Origin: Flavobacterium aciduliphilum
Lineage (GTDB): Bacteria; Bacteroidota; Bacteroidia; Flavobacteriales; Flavobacteriaceae
Assembly (NCBI RefSeq): GCF_003268855.1
Contig: NZ_QLSZ01000007.1
Span: 62,001 to 126,000, forward strand
DNA length: 64,000 nucleotides
Direction of reading: 5' to 3'
The translations under genes and the position numbers were made by a program. Shown here one piece after another: positions 17,200-26,485 of this stretch (within the stretch, counting starts at the first letter, position 1; every line of letters begins with the position of its first letter). A model generated the notes under the pieces. That model was not told where the DNA came from, searched no databases, and saw nothing but the letters and a program-made list of their open reading frames with translations.

Positions 17200-18475
17200 A
17201 TTTTGGATGACGGTAAAAAAAGAACTCTTGTTACTTCAAAGAGATTTCGGCGGATTGGTGATACTTTTTGTAATGCCATTAGTCCTTATTATTACCATTA
17301 CACTCATTCAAAATTCTGCTTTCAAGTCACTTTCAGAAAATAAAATTCCAATTCTTTTGGTGGATTATGATAATGGTTCGATTTCCAAAACCGTGAAAGA
17401 CAACCTTAATAAAAACGGTTCTTTTAGCATTGTTTCGAAAATACACGGAATCAAATTAAATGAAACTTCAGCCAAAGAAGCTGTTTTTAAAGGGGAATAC
17501 CAATTAGCGATTATTATTCCTGAAAAATTGAGCGTTGATTTACAAACTAAAGTCGACCAAAATGTCAACAAAATTTTGAGTGGTTTTGGGGTGACTGATT
17601 CTGCCAATACAATAAAAAATGGAGATGTTATAGGTCAAAAGGAAGTGCGTTTATATTTCGATCCTGCGACACAAATGACTTTCAAAAATGCGGTTAAAAG
17701 TGCCATTGATAAAATGATTTCGCAAATTGAAACCCAATCGATTTACAAAACATTTCAGGATCAATTAGGTGAAAGCAATAATCCAATTTTTGATCAAAAA
17801 AGCTTTATTGCATTTAAAGAAATTGTTCCAACTGTAAATAATAAAGAAATTTTACCCAATTCGGTACAACACAATGTTCCGGCATGGTCATTGTTTGCCA
17901 TATTCTTTATTGTAGTGCCTTTGTCTATCAATATTGTTAAAGAAAAAGGTCAAGGAACACAAATTCGATTAATCACAAATCCGGTGCCTTACGCGATTTT
18001 AATTGCAGGAAAAACAGCGACTTATTTACTCATTTGTCTGATTCAGTTTTTGTTGATGGTAGCCGTAGGAGTTTATATATTCCCTTTTTTGGATTTACCA
18101 GTTTTAGATGTTTCAGGAAAAATAATGCTAATGATGAACGTAGCTTTTTTTTCAGGATTAGCGGCTATTGGCTTCGGAATTTTACTAGGAACAGTTGCTA
18201 AAACGCATGAACAATCTGCCCCTTTTGGCGCTACATCAGTTGTGATTTTAGCTGCCATTGGAGGTGTTTGGGTTCCTGTTTTTGCGATGCCTAAAGTAAT
18301 GCAATATGTTTCCCATATCTCGCCAATGAATTGGGGATTGAACGCATTTTATGACGTGCTTTTGCGTAACGGGAGTATCCTAGAAATTTTACCCGAAATT
18401 ATTTTCTTACTTTTGTTTTTTATAACCACAATCACCATAGCCATTCTGTATGATAAAAAGAAAAGAGCAGTATAA
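17189..18475 (+). CDS. ABC-2 type transporter permease
   Basis: The 428-residue permease has one N-terminal membrane helix (about 25-43), a large external domain (about 44-230) and then five or six membrane helices up to residue 422. This is the ABC-2 / YhgE-like layout of export permeases. With the preceding ATPase it forms a half-transporter pair. The gene overlaps the upstream gene by 11 bp and the downstream thioesterase gene by 26 bp, a sign of strong translational coupling. Confidence 0.9.
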   Translation: MLYKFWMTVKKELLLLQRDFGGLVILFVMPLVLIITITLIQNSAFKSLSENKIPILLVDYDNGSISKTVKDNLNKNGSFSIVSKIHGIKLNETSAKEAVFKGEYQLAIIIPEKLSVDLQTKVDQNVNKILSGFGVTDSANTIKNGDVIGQKEVRLYFDPATQMTFKNAVKSAIDKMISQIETQSIYKTFQDQLGESNNPIFDQKSFIAFKEIVPTVNNKEILPNSVQHNVPAWSLFAIFFIVVPLSINIVKEKGQGTQIRLITNPVPYAILIAGKTATYLLICLIQFLLMVAVGVYIFPFLDLPVLDVSGKIMLMMNVAFFSGLAAIGFGILLGTVAKTHEQSAPFGATSVVILAAIGGVWVPVFAMPKVMQYVSHISPMNWGLNAFYDVLLRNGSILEILPEIIFLLLFFITTITIAILYDKKKRAV

Positions 18476-18902
18476 CGAAGCAACAGAATTAACGATTTCT
18501 AAAGAAATTCGTGTACGTTTTAACGAAACAGATCCGCTCGGAATTGTTTGGCATGGCTATTATATTACGTATTTTGAGGATGGTCGCGAGGCTTTTGGTC
18601 GCCATCACGGCATATCATATTTAGATGTTCACGAGCATGGTTATACAACACCAATTGTAAAATCGGTTTGTGAACACAAATTGTCCTTGCGTTATGGCGA
18701 TGTGGCTCGAATTGAAACTACCATTGTCAAAACGCCTGCGGCTAAAATGATTTTCAGGTATAAAATATTTGATGTAAACAATGAAATTGCTTGTACTGGT
18801 GAAACAGTTCAGGTTTTTGTGGATAAAAATGGAGATTTGAACTTGAATTGCCCACCATTTTACGAAGAATGGAAGCGAAAAGTAGGTTTGGCAGATGAGT
18901 AA
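18450..18902 (+). CDS. 4HBT-family acyl thioesterase
   Basis: The 150-residue single-hotdog protein has the 4-hydroxybenzoyl-CoA thioesterase signature: RVRFNETDPLGIVWHGYYITYFEDGR with Asp28 at the catalytic position and Glu43 in the following helix. It should cleave acyl-ACP or acyl-CoA thioesters. Thioesterases of this type occur in aryl-polyene clusters, where they may release or edit chains. It overlaps the permease gene by 26 bp and the next ketosynthase by 8 bp; no later Met gives a complete domain, so this start is retained. Confidence 0.87.
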   Translation: MIKRKEQYNEATELTISKEIRVRFNETDPLGIVWHGYYITYFEDGREAFGRHHGISYLDVHEHGYTTPIVKSVCEHKLSLRYGDVARIETTIVKTPAAKMIFRYKIFDVNNEIACTGETVQVFVDKNGDLNLNCPPFYEEWKRKVGLADE

Positions 18903-20034
18903 AAATTGTTACATAATTCAAACCAATTGCGTAACGCCTTTAGGATTTGATGTTAATTCGAATTTTGAAGCGATGCTGAATGGAGATTCCGGAATTCAAT
19001 GTCATAAAAATTCACCTTTGTTAGGCAGTTCTTTTTATGCGGCTACTATTGATTCTACTCAATTAGATGTTGCATTTAGTAAAGTTGAATGCAATGCTGA
19101 ATTTTCTAGATTAGAAAAAATGCTGATTTTAAGCTTGCAACCGATAATTTCCAAACAAAAAGTAACTCCGAAATCGGTTTTTATCCTGTCAACAACCAAA
19201 GGGAATATTACAGCCTTAGAAAACAAAGAATATCCTATTGAAGGCACTTATTTATCAGTTTTAGCCAAAAAAATTGCATTGTATTTTGGTTTTACAACGG
19301 AACCTATTGTGGTTTCAAATGCTTGTGTTTCGGGTGTTTTAGCTGTTGCAGTAGCCAATCGTATGATTCAAGCAGGAGTTTATGAAGAAGCCTTTTTAGT
19401 AGCTGGCGATGAGGTTTCTGAATTTGTGTTGTCTGGGTTTAATTCGTTTCAAGCTATGAGCGAAAATCCTTGTAAACCATATGATAAAGATCGAAATGGT
19501 GTTACTTTAGGAGAAGCAACAGCAGCAGTCTATATTTCGTCCGACGAAAGCAAAATAGGGAAGGGATCAATAAAAATTTTAGGTGATGGTTCGGTTAACG
19601 ATGCCAATCATATTTCGGGACCTTCAAGAACAGGCGAAGGTTTGTATCGAAGTATTTCAAGTGCTCTCAAAGAAGCTTATATCAATCCGCATCAAATAGA
19701 TTATCTCTCGGCACATGGAACGGCAACGTTATATAATGATGAAATGGAAGCGATTGCTTTCAGTCGTTTGGGTTTGCAAAATGTTCCAATAAACAGTTAC
19801 AAAGGATTTTTTGGTCATACATTAGGTGCTTCAGGATTATTAGAAACAGTTTTTGCTATTGAATGTGCCAATCGCAATCAGCTTATAGCATCCAAAGGAT
19901 ATAATGAAAATGGAGTGTCACAAAATATCAATATAATTCATAAAAATGCAAAAAAAGAAATTACCTATTTCTTGAAAACCGCCTCTGGCTTTGGAGGTTG
20001 TAATACAGCAGTTGTCTTTGAAAAAATAAAATGA
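18895..20034 (+). CDS. Beta-ketoacyl synthase (2)
   Basis: The 379-residue condensing enzyme has a complete triad: Cys144 in [10 protein letters not shown], His274 in [11 protein letters not shown] and His308 in [11 protein letters not shown]. The sequence is shorter and more diverged than the KAS II-like protein at 7078. It resembles the extra KS (ApeR-like) found in aryl-polyene clusters, which may start chains or load the aryl head; the assignment is tentative. Its stop overlaps the next start as ATGA. Confidence 0.9.
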   Translation: MSKNCYIIQTNCVTPLGFDVNSNFEAMLNGDSGIQCHKNSPLLGSSFYAATIDSTQLDVAFSKVECNAEFSRLEKMLILSLQPIISKQKVTPKSVFILSTTKGNITALENKEYPIEGTYLSVLAKKIALYFGFTTEPIVVSNACVSGVLAVAVANRMIQAGVYEEAFLVAGDEVSEFVLSGFNSFQAMSENPCKPYDKDRNGVTLGEATAAVYISSDESKIGKGSIKILGDGSVNDANHISGPSRTGEGLYRSISSALKEAYINPHQIDYLSAHGTATLYNDEMEAIAFSRLGLQNVPINSYKGFFGHTLGASGLLETVFAIECANRNQLIASKGYNENGVSQNINIIHKNAKKEITYFLKTASGFGGCNTAVVFEKIK

Positions 20035-20645
20035 ATACAGAAAACTACATATCAAAGTATTGTCAAATAGAAAATAACACTGTTTTTGTAAATGGTGAAA
20101 AACTATTTGAACTAAAAGATGTTGGCTTTTCTGAATTTATCAAAAATGCGTACAAAGAGTTTGAAATTGAATATCCTAAATTTTTTAAAATGGATAATTT
20201 GAGTAAATTAGCCTTTGTAACATCAGAAATTATTTTGAAAGATGTATGCGAAAAGGACCAAGAAAATGATATTGCCATTGTTTTTGCCAACCAATCGTCA
20301 AGTTTGGATACAGATGTAAAATATCAAAATTCAATTCAAGATAAAGAAAATTATTTTCCAAGCCCTGCCGTATTTGTTTATACGTTACCCAATATTTGCG
20401 TAGGCGAAATCAGTATCAAACACCAACTAAAATCAGAAAATGCATTTTTTGTTTTTGAAAATTTTAATACTAAATTTATAACCAATTATGCTAATCAACT
20501 CATAAAATCGAGAAAAGCAGAAAGCGTTCTTTGTGGATGGGTGGAGTTTTATCAAGAAAAATATAAATCATTTGTATATTTGGTGAGTAAAGATGGACTA
20601 CTATTTCACAACGAGAAAAATATAAATACACTATACAATAAATAA
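20031..20645 (+). CDS. Truncated, non-catalytic ketosynthase-like protein
   Basis: The 204-residue protein has weak resemblance to the N-terminal half of a thiolase-fold ketosynthase. [16 protein letters not shown] and [25 protein letters not shown] fit the region before the active site. Where the Cys motif should be it reads [11 protein letters not shown], so the nucleophile is absent, and both histidine motifs are beyond its C terminus. It lies between an active KS and an ACP and overlaps the KS by the ATGA junction. It may be a scaffold or partner for the KS or ACP. It may instead be a separate family; confidence in the KS link is moderate. Confidence 0.75.
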   Translation: MNTENYISKYCQIENNTVFVNGEKLFELKDVGFSEFIKNAYKEFEIEYPKFFKMDNLSKLAFVTSEIILKDVCEKDQENDIAIVFANQSSSLDTDVKYQNSIQDKENYFPSPAVFVYTLPNICVGEISIKHQLKSENAFFVFENFNTKFITNYANQLIKSRKAESVLCGWVEFYQEKYKSFVYLVSKDGLLFHNEKNINTLYNK

Positions 20646-20656
20646 TAATTATTATT

Positions 20657-20914
20657 ATGGAATCATTAAAAGTAGAATTAAAAGCAAAGATTATTGAAGT
20701 TTTAAATTTAGAAGATATTTCAGTAGAAGATATTAATGATAACGATCCTCTTTTTGGTGAAGGATTGGGTTTGGATTCAATAGATGCATTAGAACTAATA
20801 GTACTGTTAGATAAAAATTATGGAATTAAGTTAACAGACCCAAAAGATGGTAAGGCAATCTTTCAATCTGTTGAAACTATGGCAGCTTTTATTGCTGCAA
20901 ACAGAAAGAAGTAA
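20657..20914 (+). CDS. Acyl carrier protein (2)
   Basis: The 85-residue ACP has its phosphopantetheine serine, Ser41, in LGLDSIDALELIV. It lies 11 bp after the truncated KS-like gene and 44 bp before the KS of the KS/CLF pair. This suggests it serves the aryl-polyene elongation module, leaving the other ACP (8304) for the resorcinol or fatty chain. That split is inferred. Confidence 0.93.
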   Translation: MESLKVELKAKIIEVLNLEDISVEDINDNDPLFGEGLGLDSIDALELIVLLDKNYGIKLTDPKDGKAIFQSVETMAAFIAANRKK

Positions 20915-20958
20915 TTTTAAAATTTGAATTTAAAGTATAGAAATTACAATTTCAAAAA

Positions 20959-22149
20959 ATGAAAATAGCAATAACTGGAATGGGAATAATTTCTGCAATC
21001 GGTAATACGGTTGAAGAAAATTATAATGCTTTAATCTCAGGCAAAATGGGTATTACTGATATTGAATATATTGATACTATTCACAAAAATGAGATAAAAG
21101 TAGGTGAAATCAAATTTACCAACCAACAGTTAGAGCAACTTTTACAACTACCACAAGATAATAATTTTTCTAGAACGGCTATGTTGGCCACTATTGCTGC
21201 TAAACAAGCTGTTGAAAATGCTAAAATTCAGGATATTAACGAATGTAAAACGGGATTCATTTCCGCTACAAGTGTAGGCGGAATGGACATGACTGAACGT
21301 TTTTATTACGAATATTTTGATAATGAAAGTTGTAGAAAATACATTAAGAGCCAAGATGCTGGTGATACAACTCACAATACGGCACATTATTTAGGGTTAA
21401 AAGGTCTTGTAACCGCTATTAGTACCGCTTGTTCTTCAGCGGCTAATGCCATCATGATGGGAGCTAAACTTATCGAAACAGGACAATTAGATCGCGTTAT
21501 TGTGGGCGGAACAGATGCCTTGTCGAAATTCACCATCAATGGATTCAAAACGTTAATGATTCTTTCAGATACCTACAATACGCCTTTTGATAACAATCGT
21601 AAAGGTTTGAATTTAGGAGAAGCCGCCGCTTATTTAGTATTAGAATCGGAAAACATTGTAAAAAAGAACAACAAACAAGTTTTGGCTTACATAACAGGTT
21701 TTGGTAATGCAAATGATGCGTTCCATCAAACAGCTTCTTCTGAAAATGGGGAAGGAGCTTTTTTAGCTATGCAAAAAGCGCTAAAAATGGCAAATCTTGA
21801 CCCAAGTGATATTGATTATATCAATGCCCACGGGACTGCAACGCCCAATAACGATTTATCGGAAGGACGTGCCATAATTAGAATTTTTAATGAGGACGCA
21901 CCTGAATTCAGCTCTACAAAACCATTTACTGGGCATACATTAGCCGCCGCCGCCGCCATTGAAGCAGTTTATAGCGTATTGGCTTTACAAAATGACATCA
22001 TGTTTCCAAATAAAAACTTCCAAACACCTATGGAAGAATTCAATTTAAGACCTATAACAAAATTAACACAAAAACCATTACAACACGTTTTATCTAATTC
22101 CTTTGGGTTTGGGGGGAATTGTTCTACAGTAATTTTTTCGAAAAGCTAG
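20959..22149 (+). CDS. Beta-ketoacyl synthase (3), KS of a KS/CLF pair
   Basis: The 396-residue KAS II-type enzyme has an intact triad: Cys158 in STACSSAANA, His291 in NAHGTATPNND and His326 in FTGHTLAAAAA. The C-terminal NSFGFGGN is conserved. It is followed by a KS-like protein without a triad, the arrangement of type II polyketide KS/chain-length-factor pairs and of ApeO/ApeC in aryl-polyene systems. It should extend the polyene from the coumaroyl starter. Confidence 0.92.
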   Translation: MKIAITGMGIISAIGNTVEENYNALISGKMGITDIEYIDTIHKNEIKVGEIKFTNQQLEQLLQLPQDNNFSRTAMLATIAAKQAVENAKIQDINECKTGFISATSVGGMDMTERFYYEYFDNESCRKYIKSQDAGDTTHNTAHYLGLKGLVTAISTACSSAANAIMMGAKLIETGQLDRVIVGGTDALSKFTINGFKTLMILSDTYNTPFDNNRKGLNLGEAAAYLVLESENIVKKNNKQVLAYITGFGNANDAFHQTASSENGEGAFLAMQKALKMANLDPSDIDYINAHGTATPNNDLSEGRAIIRIFNEDAPEFSSTKPFTGHTLAAAAAIEAVYSVLALQNDIMFPNKNFQTPMEEFNLRPITKLTQKPLQHVLSNSFGFGGNCSTVIFSKS

Positions 22150-22199
22150 GTTGATAAGAATATATCAGAATACTAAATCTAAAATGTCTTTATAATTTT

Positions 22200-22207
22200 T
22201 ATATTTG
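22200..22207 (+). promoter_or_regulatory. Promoter -7 element before the CLF gene
   Basis: TATATTTG matches TAnnTTTG, 24 nt before the start, in an 82-bp gap that is among the longest in the cluster. No convincing TTTG lies 19-22 bp upstream. It may be an internal promoter. Confidence 0.4.
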
Positions 22208-22231
22208 CCATTAGCATAGATAAAACAAACA

Positions 22232-23293
22232 ATGGTAAAAACATATATAAATGGAGTAGGAAGTATTTCTGCACAAAAAACCTTTGAAGGTGATTTTTTA
22301 GAGGAAATAATCAGTAACGAAAGTGAAAATGTGATTTATGCAGTCCAACCTTCCTATAAAGAAGTAATTCCTCCCGCATCTATTAGACGAATGTCTAAAG
22401 GAGTTAAGATGGGAATTTTTACTTCCAATAAAGCATTAAAAGAGGCATGTATTGAGGTTCCAGACGCTATTATTACTGGAACTGGCATGGGGTGTGTAGA
22501 AGATTCGGACAAATTTTTAAAAGCAATATTAGATAACAAAGAGCAGTTTTTAACACCAACTTCTTTTATTCAATCTACACATAATACCGTAGGGGCTCAA
22601 ATTGCATTAGGATTGCAATGTAAAGGTTATAATTTTACATATGTTAATGGTGCGGTCTCATTTGAAAGTGCTTTATTAGATGCAAAATTGCAATTAGAAA
22701 CAAGTGAAGCCAATGCCATTTTAGTAGGTGGAATTGATGAAACTACACAGCATACACTTGATTTGTATCGCTTAGTCAATTTTATAAAAAATGAAAAGGA
22801 TCAGCCTTTCAGCGTGTTGAATTCTAATTCTAAAGGAGTAGTTTTTAGCGAAGGATCCAATTTTTTTGTGCTTGAAAATCAACAAAAAACAAGTTCATAT
22901 GCTACGCTTGAAGCAATTAATTTTTTTAATGAATTGAAAATTAGTGAAGTAGGTGAGTTTATCTGTTCGTTTTTAGATTCTAATGGGATTAAAATTGAAA
23001 CTATTGATGCAATTGTTTTAGGAAATAATGGGGATACCCAATTTGACGACTATTATACTATTGCCAGTACTCTTTTTAGCAAAACACCACAAGTATATTA
23101 CAAACATTTGAGTGGAGAATACAATACTGCTTCATCATTTGGGTTTTGGGTAGCATCCAAAATTTTGAAAAATCAACTGATTCCGTCAGCTGTTAAAATG
23201 AATGATTTGACGAAAGATAATTATACATATGTGCTTTTATATAACCAATACCGAGGAAAAGACCATAGTTTAATTTTGATCAAAAAATGCTAA
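22232..23293 (+). CDS. Ketosynthase-like chain-length factor
   Basis: The 353-residue thiolase-fold protein aligns along the preceding KS but has lost the catalytic residues. The Cys motif reads YVNGAVSFESALLDAKL, giving Gly at the Cys position (about 140). The first His motif reads IVLGNNGDTQ with Gly or Asn, and the second reads LSGEYNTASS with Glu286 for His. This is what is expected of a chain-length factor that dimerises with the active KS and sets polyene length (ApeC-like). The last 7 bp overlap the deacetylase gene. Confidence 0.87.
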   Translation: MVKTYINGVGSISAQKTFEGDFLEEIISNESENVIYAVQPSYKEVIPPASIRRMSKGVKMGIFTSNKALKEACIEVPDAIITGTGMGCVEDSDKFLKAILDNKEQFLTPTSFIQSTHNTVGAQIALGLQCKGYNFTYVNGAVSFESALLDAKLQLETSEANAILVGGIDETTQHTLDLYRLVNFIKNEKDQPFSVLNSNSKGVVFSEGSNFFVLENQQKTSSYATLEAINFFNELKISEVGEFICSFLDSNGIKIETIDAIVLGNNGDTQFDDYYTIASTLFSKTPQVYYKHLSGEYNTASSFGFWVASKILKNQLIPSAVKMNDLTKDNYTYVLLYNQYRGKDHSLILIKKC

Positions 23294-24060
23294 AGCACAA
23301 GTACATAAAAGTTCTTTTTGTGGGTATATTCATAATACTTTTTATGGACTCTTTTTTTAGAGAAGTAAACGGATGGATCTACTTTTTGGGATTGTTAATA
23401 TGGCTAATGATTACAATCTGGGGTTCGTTTGATATACGTTCCAATTATTTTGTAAAAACCTATTGTAAAGGTAAAACAGTTGGAAAAACAATAGCGATAA
23501 CCTTTGACGATGGTCCAACTCCAATAACAAAAGAGGTTTTGAATGTTCTCAGAAAATACAATGTTAAAGCAACTTTTTTCTGTATTGGAACACAAATTGA
23601 AGAGCACCAAGATATTTTTAATGCTATTTTTGAAGAGGGTCACTTAATAGGAAATCATTCTTATTCGCATGATAAAAAGATTGGTTTTTTTTCGACTAAA
23701 AAAGTAGTAAGTGAAATTCAAAAAAATGATTTGGTAATCGAAAAGTATTTGGGTAAGAAAACATTACTTTTTCGACCTCCCTTCGGAGTCACCAATCCAA
23801 GATTTGAAAGAGCCATTAAACAAACTAAGCATTTTGTAATTGGTTGGAACAATCGTTCCCTTGATACTATTATGGATGATGAAAATAAAATTTTGAAGCG
23901 AATTTCAAAAAAAATCATGCCAGGAGGAATTATTTTACTTCACGATACTTCTGCAAAAACGGTCCGTGTTTTGGAACAATTATTGCTATTTTTGAAAACA
24001 GAAAATTATACCGTAACACCATTAGATGAGTTACTTAAAATTAAAGCGTATGAGAATTAA
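23287..24060 (+). CDS. Polysaccharide deacetylase (NodB) family protein
   Basis: The 257-residue protein has two N-terminal membrane segments (about 8-21 and 31-46) and a NodB domain: ITFDDGPTP with Asp74 and Asp75, then GNHSYSHD with His124 and His128, giving the catalytic base and the metal ligands. FRPPFGVTNPR and ILLHDT follow as further NodB motifs. The family removes N- or O-acetyl groups from sugars. It could act on a carbohydrate or another acylated acceptor of the pigment at the envelope; the substrate is unknown. Confidence 0.87.
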   Translation: MLKHKYIKVLFVGIFIILFMDSFFREVNGWIYFLGLLIWLMITIWGSFDIRSNYFVKTYCKGKTVGKTIAITFDDGPTPITKEVLNVLRKYNVKATFFCIGTQIEEHQDIFNAIFEEGHLIGNHSYSHDKKIGFFSTKKVVSEIQKNDLVIEKYLGKKTLLFRPPFGVTNPRFERAIKQTKHFVIGWNNRSLDTIMDDENKILKRISKKIMPGGIILLHDTSAKTVRVLEQLLLFLKTENYTVTPLDELLKIKAYEN

Positions 24061-24679
24061 AATTTTCACGATACTATTTTTAGCACTAACTAAAATTGTT
24101 TTTTCACAAGAGCAAAAAATGTCAGTTACTGAAATAGCCGAATTTAAAGCCACAATCGAAAAAGAATCCAAAACAATTAATACAATTAAAACCGATTTTA
24201 TTCAGTATAAACATTTGGATTTTCTTTCTAAAGATATTGAAACATCAGGTAAAATGTCTTTTAAAACACCTAATTTGTTGAATTGGCAATATACCAAGCC
24301 GTACAATTATAGTATTGTTTTTAAAAGTAATAAGATATTTATCAATGATCAAGGAAAAAAGAGCATTATTGATGCAGGAAGTAGCAAAATCTTTGAAAAA
24401 ATCAATAAAATGATTGTAGGAAGTGTTAGCGGTAATATGTTTGACGACAAAGAATTTGCGATTTCTTACTATAAAACAAAAGAATTTTATATTGCAAAAT
24501 TGAGTCCCAAAACGAAAGAAATATCGAAATATATTCAACAAATAGATTTGTATTTTCCAATAAATGATGTTATAGTTTCTCTAGTAAAATTGAACGAACC
24601 CTCTGGAGATTTCACGAAAATTGTTTTTAAAAATAAGATACTCAATGCAAAAATTGACGACTCGGTTTTTAGTAACTAG
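24050..24679 (+). CDS. LolA-like outer-membrane lipoprotein carrier
   Basis: From the chosen ATG the protein has 209 residues with a signal peptide (MRIKIFTILFLALTKIVFSQ). An ATG 24 bp upstream is possible but would bury the signal sequence. The middle has the LolA pattern KTIKTDFIQYKHLDFLSK and GKMSFKTPNLLNWQYTKPY. LolA-like proteins bind acyl chains in the periplasm. Aryl-polyene clusters encode a LolA-like protein, probably to carry the pigment lipid to the outer membrane. The start overlaps the deacetylase stop, and the next gene starts 35 bp before this gene ends. Confidence 0.83.
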   Translation: MRIKIFTILFLALTKIVFSQEQKMSVTEIAEFKATIEKESKTINTIKTDFIQYKHLDFLSKDIETSGKMSFKTPNLLNWQYTKPYNYSIVFKSNKIFINDQGKKSIIDAGSSKIFEKINKMIVGSVSGNMFDDKEFAISYYKTKEFYIAKLSPKTKEISKYIQQIDLYFPINDVIVSLVKLNEPSGDFTKIVFKNKILNAKIDDSVFSN

Positions 24680-25277
24680 TTTGTTATTAATAGTTCTGGT
24701 TTCTTGTAAAAGTTATCAAATAGAAGGAGCAAACAAAGTAGCAAGTGCGATCACTAATTTTCAAAATTTATATTTTTCAAATCCAGAAACAGATTACGTG
24801 TATAAAGCACATATTGAAGTGTATGGCAATGATTTGAGTGGTGTTTTTGTTGTAAAAAAGATTAATGATTCTATTCATCGCGTTGTTTTAACTACAGATT
24901 TTGGTAATAAGTTATTGGATTTCGAAGTATCTGAAACCGATTTTAAAATCAATTATGTTGTTGAGAATTTGAATAAGAAAATCGTCATCAATACTCTAAA
25001 AAAAGATTTTGTTTTGTTGCTAAAAGCTAATCATAAAGTTGATGAAGTTTTTGAAAATGGTACTAGTATTATTTTTAAATCCAATGAAGGAAATCGAACT
25101 AATTTTTTCTATGAAAATAGTGATGATAATCAATATGTAAAACTTGTGCATACTATCCATGCGAAAGAGAAAGTAACGTTTTCATTTTTGCCAAAAAACA
25201 CTACTTTTGCTGAATCTATTATTATTCAACACCACAACATTAAATTAAAAATAGAACTAACACAAATTAATAATTAA
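24645..25277 (+). CDS. Lipoprotein of the pigment-transport group
   Basis: A 210-residue predicted lipoprotein whose signal peptide ends in the lipobox LVSC, with acylated Cys near residue 22. An upstream ATG 24 bp earlier is rejected because it does not improve the signal. The mature part is beta-rich and charged, in the manner of LolB or DUF3261-like outer-membrane acceptors. It overlaps the LolA-like gene by 35 bp, so the two products are likely made together as carrier and acceptor. No strong family match is claimed. Confidence 0.78.
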   Translation: MQKLTTRFLVTSLLLIVLVSCKSYQIEGANKVASAITNFQNLYFSNPETDYVYKAHIEVYGNDLSGVFVVKKINDSIHRVVLTTDFGNKLLDFEVSETDFKINYVVENLNKKIVINTLKKDFVLLLKANHKVDEVFENGTSIIFKSNEGNRTNFFYENSDDNQYVKLVHTIHAKEKVTFSFLPKNTTFAESIIIQHHNIKLKIELTQINN

Positions 25278-25282
25278 ATTAA

Positions 25283-25861
25283 ATGAACATGAGAAAATTA
25301 TTTATTCTAATCGTATTATGCTTATTAGGATTTTCATCATCAAATGCACAAGTAACTTTTAGACCAGGATTAAGAGGAGGGATTAATTTTGCTCATTTTA
25401 CAAAAGGGGATTCCTATTACGATTATAATACCAATACACGAGTTGTTGATAATTTTACTGCAAAAACAGATTTTCACATTGGTTTTTATGGTGCATTGCA
25501 TCTGTCTAAATATTATACGTTACAACCAGAAATTGATTATTCTAGACAAGGAACTAAATTAGAATCTCAAAAATATGATGTGTCTTATTTATCAATCGCT
25601 GCGGTTAATAAATTTTATTTTAATGAAAAGTTTAATGTTCATCTTGGTCCTACAATTGATTTTGTTGTTGATAAAAGTACCAACATTAATCCTAAAAGTG
25701 ATGTGGATTTGGCATTTTTACTAGGTATGGGGCTCAATTTTAATAAAAATTTTGGAATAGAAGCGAGAATAAAAAAAGGAATCGTTCCCGTAGTAGATAA
25801 TCAATCAAATCATACGAATGTAGTAATCTCTTTAGGGGCAACATATACTTTTGATTTATAA
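25283..25861 (+). CDS. Outer-membrane beta-barrel protein (PorT-like) (1)
   Basis: The 192-residue protein has a signal peptide ending near SSSNAQ. The mature part has the pattern of an 8-strand OMP barrel: RPGLRGGINFAHF at the start, YTLQPEIDYSRQG in the middle and alternating aromatic strands to a final YTFDL. It lies 5 bp after the lipoprotein gene and is paralogous to the next gene. It may be a receptor, anchor or pore for the pigment at the outer membrane; the sequence does not say which. Confidence 0.82.
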   Translation: MNMRKLFILIVLCLLGFSSSNAQVTFRPGLRGGINFAHFTKGDSYYDYNTNTRVVDNFTAKTDFHIGFYGALHLSKYYTLQPEIDYSRQGTKLESQKYDVSYLSIAAVNKFYFNEKFNVHLGPTIDFVVDKSTNINPKSDVDLAFLLGMGLNFNKNFGIEARIKKGIVPVVDNQSNHTNVVISLGATYTFDL

Positions 25862-25872
25862 AATAAGTGATA

Positions 25873-26475
25873 ATGAGAAAAATATTATTTATACTACTAT
25901 ACGTTGTTCCCTTTTTTAGTAATGCTCAAGTTGAGTTTAAACCAAGTGTAAGAGTTGGATTGAATGTGTCTAAACTAGAAGGAATAGATATTCCATCTAA
26001 AAATGATATTTATTTTGGGATAAGTGGAGGGATTAAGCTAAGTAAAACATATACCCTACAACCCGAATTATCCATTTCTAAACAAGGAGCAAAAGGATAC
26101 TACGCATATAATAATAATGGATATTTTGTTTCTGGTAATACCGATATATCACTTCAATACCTATCATTTTCAATTAATAATAAGTTTCAATTGTTTAAAA
26201 ATTTTAACTTACTTTTAGGGGAGTTTAATGATATCGTTATTGGTGATAAAATAATTCAAGAAAATTCAAGATCAATTTCTAAAGGACAAGATATTGATTA
26301 TGGAATTTTCGGCGGAATAGGTTACGAGTTTCCAAAAGGAATAGGTTTTGAAGTTAGAGTAAAGAAAGGATTTGGTGATGCGTTAGATGACTATACTGGT
26401 TATAAATCTCAAATTACAAATTTAGTTTTTCAGTTTGGAGCAACCTATACAATAAAATTTAACAAGAAAAAATAA
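25873..26475 (+). CDS. Outer-membrane beta-barrel protein (PorT-like) (2)
   Basis: The preferred ATG gives 200 residues; a GTG 6 bp upstream is less likely. The signal peptide ends near FFSNAQ. The mature start (FKPSVRVGLNVSK) and TLQPELSISKQGAKG mirror the neighbour, so the two are tandem paralogues that have diverged. It is also an 8-strand-type barrel. The gap to the neighbour is 11 bp. Confidence 0.82.
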   Translation: MRKILFILLYVVPFFSNAQVEFKPSVRVGLNVSKLEGIDIPSKNDIYFGISGGIKLSKTYTLQPELSISKQGAKGYYAYNNNGYFVSGNTDISLQYLSFSINNKFQLFKNFNLLLGEFNDIVIGDKIIQENSRSISKGQDIDYGIFGGIGYEFPKGIGFEVRVKKGFGDALDDYTGYKSQITNLVFQFGATYTIKFNKKK

Positions 26476-26485
26476 GCACACATTT

